From positions 1-35,287 of the IMG/VR virus record IMGVR_UViG_3300023087_000058: a stretch of 35,287 nucleotides of DNA; one strand, given 5' to 3'. The notes under the pieces were generated by a model. That model worked only from the letters and a program-made list of their open reading frames with translations, did no database searches and was not told where the DNA came from. Position numbers and translations under genes: made by a program. Below, one piece after another: positions 25,718 to 32,142 of the stretch. The DNA is from a virus. The stretch's first letter is position 1; every line of letters begins with the position of its first letter.

Positions 25718-26391
25718 TGTCACAAGTGCCTGTCAGAGATATTGATTTACAAAATCAAGATTTTATTGATATTTTAAATGAATATAAAGATGTTCTTCTT
25801 CATAGAGAAAAACCAGACGATCCTCCTTTGATTGCAAAAGAAATTCCTATTCGCCATGAGAATGACAAAGCTGAAGATTGGATTTCAGATGAATACATGC
25901 ATAATGTTATAGGAATGGGAAGAGAACATGATGGTTTTCCAAGAGTGCTAAAGGGATTCTCTGGGTTAAAGCATGAAGATGATAGCACGCGTGGAAAGAT
26001 AATTAAAGATGCATCTAGAGTTTTAAATACTAAATTAATTGAATTTTTATCTTGCAAAAACAATGCATTGAATGCATGCTATCCTCCAGGAGGATTTATT
26101 TCTTGGCACAACAATGCAAATGCTCCTGGATATAATATCATTATTACATATTCAGAAACAGGTGATGGCTGGTTTGATTATTGGGATATAGAGAAAAAAG
26201 AAAGAATCCGTGTTCAAGATAAACCTGGATGGCAAGCAAAAATGACTTATTTCGGACCTTATGATTCTCCAGATAAATTATGTTATCATGCTGCATATAC
26301 AGATTGTTACCGTATTACAGTTGCATTTGTATTTGCTGAAGCAGACAATTTTTGGCAAGAGGTAATTGAAGATCTTGAAAACCCATGTTAA
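25717..26391 (+). CDS. Putative 2-oxoglutarate/Fe(II)-dependent oxygenase
   Basis: The protein has 224 residues from the ATG in the TAATG overlap with the glycosyltransferase. An in-frame ATG 36 bases upstream exists but lies inside that gene and lacks a good ribosome site. The C-terminal half resembles the double-stranded beta-helix of 2OG oxygenases seen in marine phages: ACYPPGGFISWHNNANAPGY gives His131-x-Asn133 at the HxD/E position, CYHAAYTDCYRITVAFVF gives His191 and Arg199 as distal Fe ligand and 2OG carboxylate anchor. Between them GDGWFDYWD and KPGWQAKMTYFG form core strands. Asn in place of Asp in the first motif is odd and may lower activity or be a family trait. Such enzymes hydroxylate proteins, nucleobases or small molecules; the substrate here is unknown. 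Both neighbours are glycosyltransferases, which suggests a hydroxylate-then-glycosylate pathway. Confidence 0.68.
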   Translation: MSQVPVRDIDLQNQDFIDILNEYKDVLLHREKPDDPPLIAKEIPIRHENDKAEDWISDEYMHNVIGMGREHDGFPRVLKGFSGLKHEDDSTRGKIIKDASRVLNTKLIEFLSCKNNALNACYPPGGFISWHNNANAPGYNIIITYSETGDGWFDYWDIEKKERIRVQDKPGWQAKMTYFGPYDSPDKLCYHAAYTDCYRITVAFVFAEADNFWQEVIEDLENPC

Positions 26392-27073
26392 CATAGTCTG
26401 TGTAAAATACGGAACTAAATATAATAGTGAACATGTAAAAAGACTTTATAGGATGGTAGAGAAAAACATTTCTTTACCATTTTATTTTTATTGCCTTTCT
26501 GATACAGACATTGAAGGCATTAACATAATTCCACTTGATACATCTTTAGATTTAGAATCTTATTGGTGGAAGATATGCTTATTTAATTTAAATTTATCTG
26601 GACCTGTTTTGTATTTTGATTTGGACGTTATAATTCAAAATAATTTTGACCACATTATAAATCAGATAAAACAAGAAAAAATATTAACAATCAATGGAAG
26701 ACACTATGGTGTTTACTATCCGTATGATGGAAACGAAGAAAATATACTAACAATACCAGAAGCAAAAATTAATTCTTCAATACTTGGTTTTTATTGTAAT
26801 CATAAAGACATTTATAATAAGTTCTTTGATGATTTAGATTTTAATATAGTCTTTTATTATGGTCTTGACAGGTTTTTGTCTGAATTATATTTTGATAAAT
26901 TTAATTGGATAGACTTTTCAAAAGATTATTACTTTCGCAACAAAGGTCTAGAATCTTACGATCCAAAGTATATCGAATCAGATGGATACATATACGATCC
27001 TAGTAAAACCTTTTGTGTAGTTTCCCAGGCTGATTCTTCTGTTTACATAAAAATGGAGAAATATTTTATATAA
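26366..27073 (+). CDS. Second GT-A glycosyltransferase-like protein, non-ATG start
   Basis: The frame has no usable ATG at its 5' end. The conserved-looking start HVNIVCVKYGTKYNSEHVKR lies just downstream of in-frame TTG codons at 26366 and 26375, so a TTG start overlapping the oxygenase gene by 17-26 bases is most likely (AGAGG at 26358-26362). The protein has up to 235 residues. VLYFDLDVIIQNN gives Asp85-Leu-Asp87, the DxD metal/nucleotide-sugar motif. ESYWWKICLFNLN before it and NSSILGFYCNHKDIYNKFFD after it fit small phage and bacterial GT-A enzymes. FSKDYYFRNKGL near residue 190 is the usual C-terminal acceptor-side segment. It is unrelated in detail to the first glycosyltransferase, so two successive transfers are possible. 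DNA is AT-richer than the propeller genes. Confidence 0.72.
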   Translation: MKILKTHVNIVCVKYGTKYNSEHVKRLYRMVEKNISLPFYFYCLSDTDIEGINIIPLDTSLDLESYWWKICLFNLNLSGPVLYFDLDVIIQNNFDHIINQIKQEKILTINGRHYGVYYPYDGNEENILTIPEAKINSSILGFYCNHKDIYNKFFDDLDFNIVFYYGLDRFLSELYFDKFNWIDFSKDYYFRNKGLESYDPKYIESDGYIYDPSKTFCVVSQADSSVYIKMEKYFI

Positions 27074-27076
27074 ATA
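27069..27076 (+). promoter_or_regulatory. T4-type late promoter octamer restarting virion genes
   Basis: Exact TATAAATA overlapping the stop codon of the second glycosyltransferase, 41 nt before the ATG at 27110. It separates late control of the fibre block from the enzyme island upstream. Confidence 0.75.
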
Positions 27077-27109
27077 AAGGTAAATTGTAATAAGAAGAGA
27101 ATTTATCAC

Positions 27110-27466
27110 ATGGCGCAGTATGAAGATTTTAATGTAGGTCAAGGCACTGACATCACGCTCCAATTAGAATTAGTAGATACAGCCGGTGCTAAGAAAGATT
27201 TAAATGGCTATACTGCCACAGCACAAATAAGAAAAACCTATGCATCAAGCGATTCTGATGCAGTAAGTTTTTCAACTCAGATTCCATCACCAGCTTCTAA
27301 TGGTTTAGTTAATTTGACTCTTACAAATAGTCAAACCACAGCGTTAAAATCTGGTAGATATGTATATGATGTAGAAATTTCTTTCCAAGATAGCGCTTCT
27401 AATACTATCATTGAAAGAGTTTTGGAAGGTCGCATAAACATTACACCTTCAGTGACCAGAGTTTAA
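27110..27466 (+). CDS. Small BppU_N/Ig-like virion protein
   Basis: The protein has 118 residues and reads as a single beta-sandwich. The pattern DITLQLELVDTAGAKKDLNG-YTATAQIRK, followed by GLVNLTLTNSQTTALKSGRY-VYDVEISF and a final strand VLEGRINITPSVTR, resembles the N-terminal domain of baseplate/fibre upper proteins (BppU_N type) that polymerise fibres onto the baseplate. Similar small ORFs precede long fibres in marine T4-like phages. The stop is ten bases before the start of the 1552-residue fibre, so it may be the connector for it. The function is inferred from fold pattern and position. Confidence 0.7.
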   Translation: MAQYEDFNVGQGTDITLQLELVDTAGAKKDLNGYTATAQIRKTYASSDSDAVSFSTQIPSPASNGLVNLTLTNSQTTALKSGRYVYDVEISFQDSASNTIIERVLEGRINITPSVTRV

Positions 27467-27476
27467 AGGGGGAATA

Positions 27477-30400
27477 ATGGTTATTCGCGTCGTATCAGAA
27501 GGAACTACAATAGTTAAAAGAATCACTGTTGGAACTCCTACAAAAATTGGAGAGCCTTCGGTTGGTAGTCTTGTTCGTCTTGATGATGTTGATGAAACAA
27601 ATCTCTCCTCTATTGAAAATATCTTAGTTTGGGATAGCGATCAACAAAAATTTATTTTTAGTAGTTTCGCTGCGCAAATTCAAGATCAAGTTACTACGCA
27701 AGTTCTTAGATTACAAGATTCAACAGGTGATGGCTATCTAAGAATTTTTGATCGTACATATCCAACTCCTCCAAATAACGATAATATAAGATATGCTCAA
27801 TTTCAAGTCGCTGACAGCGGTGGTGGTATTTTATTCGCTGCTAACACCTTTGGCATTATTGATAACGTTAGTAATAATACTTTATTAAGAACATACGCAG
27901 ACAGTGATAAAATTGAACTTTACTATAACGGCATCCATAGGTTAGAGACTGAAGATTATGGCATTAAAGTTATTGGGGATATTCTTCCAGACGAAGATAG
28001 TGCACATGATTTAGGCTCTCCACTAAAGAAATGGAAAGATCTTTATCTTTCAGGCGGATCACTCCATTTAGGTGGACTTGTTTTAAAAGATATTGGCAAT
28101 CAGCTAACTATAACAAGTGCAGGTGGCGCAGTTAGAGCTTTTGATTTGTCAGCAAATACGACTGATGATCTTTCTGAAGGCACAACAAATATTTACTATA
28201 CAAAAGCAAGATTTGATTCCGATTTTGCTAGATCATATGATTCTTCAACTGGTGCGACTTCGTCTGATGCTATTAGCGAAGGTTCTACGAATCTATATTA
28301 TACTGATGGTAGAGTTAGATCAGCGATTAGTTTAACTACTGATTCTGATCTTTTCGCTTATGATAGTACAACTGGTGTATTTACTTTCCAAGAATCAAAG
28401 ATCGCTCGTACTGACAGAGAAGAAATATTTGACGCTGGTATTAGATTGCCTGATAACCAGAAAATCACCTTCTGCGAAGGGATTGCCGACATTTTTGAAA
28501 ATGGCGGAGATTTCTTTATCAGAAGAACAAATGTAGATCTTCCTGGAGAATCAGGTGGTAACATTTATATCATGTCACGCGACAGTGGAACTATCCATCT
28601 TCAATCTTTTGATGGTGAAAGAGACCTAGCACACTTTAGAGATCATGGTGGTACTGAGCTTTATTGGGATAATAATTTAAGATTTGAAATCCTTGAAAAT
28701 CAAACTCGTATTAGAGATAATCTTCAAGTGGATAATGATCTTACTATTCTTGGCGATTTAAGAGTTGATGGTACAACCACTACAATTAATTCTACAACTT
28801 TATCTGTAAATGATAAAAACATTGTTCTAGCAGATTCTGCTCTAGATTCTGCAGCTGCCAACGGCGCTGGAATTACCGTAGCTGGAGCAAATGCTTCAAT
28901 CATATACGATCATTCAAATGCTACATGGGATTTGAATCGTCCCCTTGGTAGAGATATTAATGTCCTTTCTGAGCATAGTACTACTGATCTATCAGAAGGG
29001 GATAACCTTTATTATACTACAGCTCGAGCTGACAGCGCTGCTAAAAATGCATTAACTGGTGGGACAGGTATTACATACACCGCTTCTACTGGTACAATTG
29101 ATATTACAAACACAGGTGTTGTTGGTGGCATATATGGTTCAGCATCTTTAGTTCCAGTTGTTACTGTAAATGAACAAGGCCAAATAGATTCAATTGGTAC
29201 AGTATCAGTTGCTGGCGTAACATCCACCGCATTTGATTCGGCTACCGGTATCTTAACTATTAATACTGCAGATGGTGGCGTATTTAATGCGACTATCCTT
29301 GATTCTGATTTAACTAACTCTAGAACAAGAAGCGCTATTAGAGCTATTGATGCTGGTGGTGATGGTTCGTTCTCATATGATTCTGCAACAGGAACATTCA
29401 CTTACACCGGACCAAGTGCCGCTGAAGTAAGATCTCATTTCTCTGCTGCTGGAGACTTACAATATGATTCGAATACTGGTCAATTTAGTTTTGATGTAGA
29501 ATCAGTTTATACACAAACAAACTTTGATTCTGATTTTAATACATCTCTTGATGCTGCTGCATTAAATGGCACTGGACTGTCTTATGACTCTTCCACAAAT
29601 ACTCTAAGCATTACTAATACTGGTGTTAGTGCTAGCACATATGGATCTTCTACACAAATTCCAGTCTTTACTGTAAATGCTCAAGGACAACTAGATTCAG
29701 CTGGTGTTGTACCTGTTGCTGGAGTTTCTACCTTTACATTTGATTCGGCCAATGCTACATTAAATATTGGAACAGCGGATGGCGGATCCTTTAATGCTAG
29801 AATTGGATTAACTAACTTTAGTACGACTGATCTATCTGAAGGTGATAATCTTTATTATACTACATCCAGAGCTGATAGCGCATTTGATGTTAGATTAGCA
29901 ACTAAAACTACAGATAATCTGGCTGAAGGCGATAACCTTTATTATACTACTGCTAGATTTGATTCTGATTTTGGTGATAATACTACTGATGACCTAACCG
30001 AAGGTAGTACAAATTTATATTATACAACCGCAAGAGCTGACAGTGATGCTAAAAATGCATTAACTAACGGAACTGGATTAACATATACTCCAGCTACTGG
30101 CACGTTTAGTATTACAAACACTGGCGTTACTGCAGCAACTTATGGATCCTCAACTGAAATTCCAGTCTTTACAGTAAATGCTCAGGGTCAAATAGATTCT
30201 GCGGGCACAGTTCAAGTCGCTGGAGTTTCTTCGGTTAGCTTTGATTCTGCTTCTGGCATTCTTACAATTAGTACAGCCGATGGCGGGTCTTTTAATACCA
30301 CTATTATGGATTCTGATTATACTCTATCAAGAGCTCGTCAGGCTATCCAAGCAATAGATGCTGGCGGTGATGGAAGCTTTACATACGATTCAGCTACTGG

Positions 30401-32135
30401 AACTTTAACTTATACCGGTCCGAGTGCTTCTGAGGTTCGTGCGCACTTCTCAGCCGGTACTGGCGTTACACTGTCTAGTGGTCAAATCTCTATTGGTCAA
30501 GAAGTTGATTCACTGGCTGATGTAGACTTTAATAGTGTTACAATTAATGGAACAACTATCTTTGGAGATTCATATGGTAGTGTTTCAATTAATACTCAAC
30601 AATTCAAAGGTGATAATACTCAGACCGTATTTAATGTAGTTTCAAATGACTCTTCAAGAGATGCGGTTGTAGCTCTCGGTGTTGATAACCAATATGACCA
30701 TGCAATTGGTACAACAGGTAATGCGGCTGATAATGATTTTGTAATTGGATTCTCTGGAACAAATACTGACTTTATTATTAAGAATAATATTGGTGATACA
30801 CCATTTGATCTATCAGGTGGAACATCATTACTTACAGTAAATAGTTCTGGTCAAGTCATTACAACTAATACTACTGAAGCTACATCTAAAACAAATGCTT
30901 CTGTAGTAATTGCTGGTGGACTCGGTGTTGATAAAAATATTAGAGCTCAAGACATTATTGCAGCTGGAAACGTTACAGCAACAGGAACACTATTTGGTAC
31001 TTTATCAGCGGCTTCTCTCTCAGCAAGATCAACATCAGATCTAAGTGAAGGAACAAACCTTTACTATACAGATGCAAGAGTTGATTCATACATTAATGCA
31101 AGTATCTTAACAACTGATGTTTCAGAAGGCACTAACTTATATTATACTACTGCTCGAGCGGATTCAGATGCAAGAAATGCAATTGATGTAAATGATGGCG
31201 GAGGTGATGGGTCGCTTTCATATAATGCTTCAACAGGTCTTATTTCTTATGTTGGACCATCTGCTAACGAAGTAAGAGCCCACTTTACTGGTGGAACTGG
31301 TGTTACAATTACTGCTGGCGAGATTGCGATAGGCCAAGCAGTAAGTACGGCTGATTCTGTGGAATTTGCTGGCGGTTCATTTACTGGAAACGTTAATATC
31401 ACTGGAGATTTGGTTGTTGGTGGCGATTATATTCTAAATGAAACTACAGACCTTCGTGTTACAAATGCACTTATCAAACTGGCAGATTCGAATACAAATG
31501 ATGTTGTAGATATTGGTGTTGTTGGAAGATATTCTCAAGATGGTGGATCCACAATACGTAGAGCTGGTTTCTTTAGAGATGCAACTAATGGCGAATGGTA
31601 CACGTTCAATAATCTAGTTCAAGATGATTTAGACTCTAGCCCAGCAGCAACTACGATTGATCGCAATGATCCTTCATTTGAGCTTGGTACTTGGAACTTT
31701 GGAGCTCTTAGAGGTCGTTATCTTGGATTTGACTCAGACTTTAGAGTTTTCTCAACAGATTATACTGTATATGATTCTGACTTTACTGCAGTATCGGCTG
31801 GTAGATATGCTATCGATACAAGTGGTGGAGTTATTACAGTAACACTTCCGGGATCACCAACAACAGGTGATTATATCAAACTTATTGATGTTGGAGATTG
31901 GACAAATAATTCAGTAATTGTAGATAGAAATGGTGAAACAATTGAAGGTTATGCTGAAAACTTCGAGCTTGACCTTGGTCAATCAATCATCGAATTCATC
32001 TATATAAATAGTAACTGGCAATTGTACTCATCTATTGGACAACGTGGTGAACAAGGTCCAAAAGGTGATTCTGCTGATGCAGGTACATTTGCTTCGCAAT
32101 CGCAATCTATAGCATTCTCAGTGGCATTAGGATAG
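27477..32135 (+). CDS. Long repeat tail fibre with LSEGxNLYYT modules and gp10-like C-terminal domain
   Basis: The protein has 1552 residues. The start follows an AAGGGGG-rich ribosome site at 27466-27472. The first 60 residues are a beta attachment segment ending in ENILVWDSDQQKFIFSS. Then come fibre shaft motifs: HDLGSPLKKWKDLYLSGG (about 179), RVDGTTTTINSTTLSVNDKN with IIYDHSNATWDLNR (about 428-485), and eight copies of an LSEGxNLYYTxARxDS element spread over residues about 230-1235. Three longer cassettes share TGLTYxxxTGTxxITNTGV ... VAGVS ... TADGGSFN. Residues about 1435-1525 (AGRYAIDTSGGVITVTLPGS ... DYIKLIDVGDWTNNSVIVDR) resemble the beta domain of T4 gp10. A short collagen-like GEQGPKGDSADAG ends it. 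It is probably a trimeric side fibre. The host-binding site cannot be placed. Confidence 0.82.
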   Translation: MVIRVVSEGTTIVKRITVGTPTKIGEPSVGSLVRLDDVDETNLSSIENILVWDSDQQKFIFSSFAAQIQDQVTTQVLRLQDSTGDGYLRIFDRTYPTPPNNDNIRYAQFQVADSGGGILFAANTFGIIDNVSNNTLLRTYADSDKIELYYNGIHRLETEDYGIKVIGDILPDEDSAHDLGSPLKKWKDLYLSGGSLHLGGLVLKDIGNQLTITSAGGAVRAFDLSANTTDDLSEGTTNIYYTKARFDSDFARSYDSSTGATSSDAISEGSTNLYYTDGRVRSAISLTTDSDLFAYDSTTGVFTFQESKIARTDREEIFDAGIRLPDNQKITFCEGIADIFENGGDFFIRRTNVDLPGESGGNIYIMSRDSGTIHLQSFDGERDLAHFRDHGGTELYWDNNLRFEILENQTRIRDNLQVDNDLTILGDLRVDGTTTTINSTTLSVNDKNIVLADSALDSAAANGAGITVAGANASIIYDHSNATWDLNRPLGRDINVLSEHSTTDLSEGDNLYYTTARADSAAKNALTGGTGITYTASTGTIDITNTGVVGGIYGSASLVPVVTVNEQGQIDSIGTVSVAGVTSTAFDSATGILTINTADGGVFNATILDSDLTNSRTRSAIRAIDAGGDGSFSYDSATGTFTYTGPSAAEVRSHFSAAGDLQYDSNTGQFSFDVESVYTQTNFDSDFNTSLDAAALNGTGLSYDSSTNTLSITNTGVSASTYGSSTQIPVFTVNAQGQLDSAGVVPVAGVSTFTFDSANATLNIGTADGGSFNARIGLTNFSTTDLSEGDNLYYTTSRADSAFDVRLATKTTDNLAEGDNLYYTTARFDSDFGDNTTDDLTEGSTNLYYTTARADSDAKNALTNGTGLTYTPATGTFSITNTGVTAATYGSSTEIPVFTVNAQGQIDSAGTVQVAGVSSVSFDSASGILTISTADGGSFNTTIMDSDYTLSRARQAIQAIDAGGDGSFTYDSATGTLTYTGPSASEVRAHFSAGTGVTLSSGQISIGQEVDSLADVDFNSVTINGTTIFGDSYGSVSINTQQFKGDNTQTVFNVVSNDSSRDAVVALGVDNQYDHAIGTTGNAADNDFVIGFSGTNTDFIIKNNIGDTPFDLSGGTSLLTVNSSGQVITTNTTEATSKTNASVVIAGGLGVDKNIRAQDIIAAGNVTATGTLFGTLSAASLSARSTSDLSEGTNLYYTDARVDSYINASILTTDVSEGTNLYYTTARADSDARNAIDVNDGGGDGSLSYNASTGLISYVGPSANEVRAHFTGGTGVTITAGEIAIGQAVSTADSVEFAGGSFTGNVNITGDLVVGGDYILNETTDLRVTNALIKLADSNTNDVVDIGVVGRYSQDGGSTIRRAGFFRDATNGEWYTFNNLVQDDLDSSPAATTIDRNDPSFELGTWNFGALRGRYLGFDSDFRVFSTDYTVYDSDFTAVSAGRYAIDTSGGVITVTLPGSPTTGDYIKLIDVGDWTNNSVIVDRNGETIEGYAENFELDLGQSIIEFIYINSNWQLYSSIGQRGEQGPKGDSADAGTFASQSQSIAFSVALG
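28160..31180 (+). repeat. Intragenic fibre repeats (LSEG modules and about 400-bp cassettes)
   Basis: Eight LSEG-type units, some nearly identical in DNA (gataaccttTATTATACTAC-like), sit inside the fibre gene. Two cassettes, about 29040-29450 and 30048-30460, align over their whole length, with a shorter third copy at about 29565-29810. They mark internal duplication and possible recombination points. Confidence 0.8.
32003..32010 (+). promoter_or_regulatory. T4-type late promoter octamer before the 981-residue protein gene
   Basis: Exact TATAAATA within the 3' end of the long fibre gene (codons for FIYINSN), 140 nt before the ATG at 32143. Confidence 0.6.
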
Positions 32136-32142
32136 AAATAAT

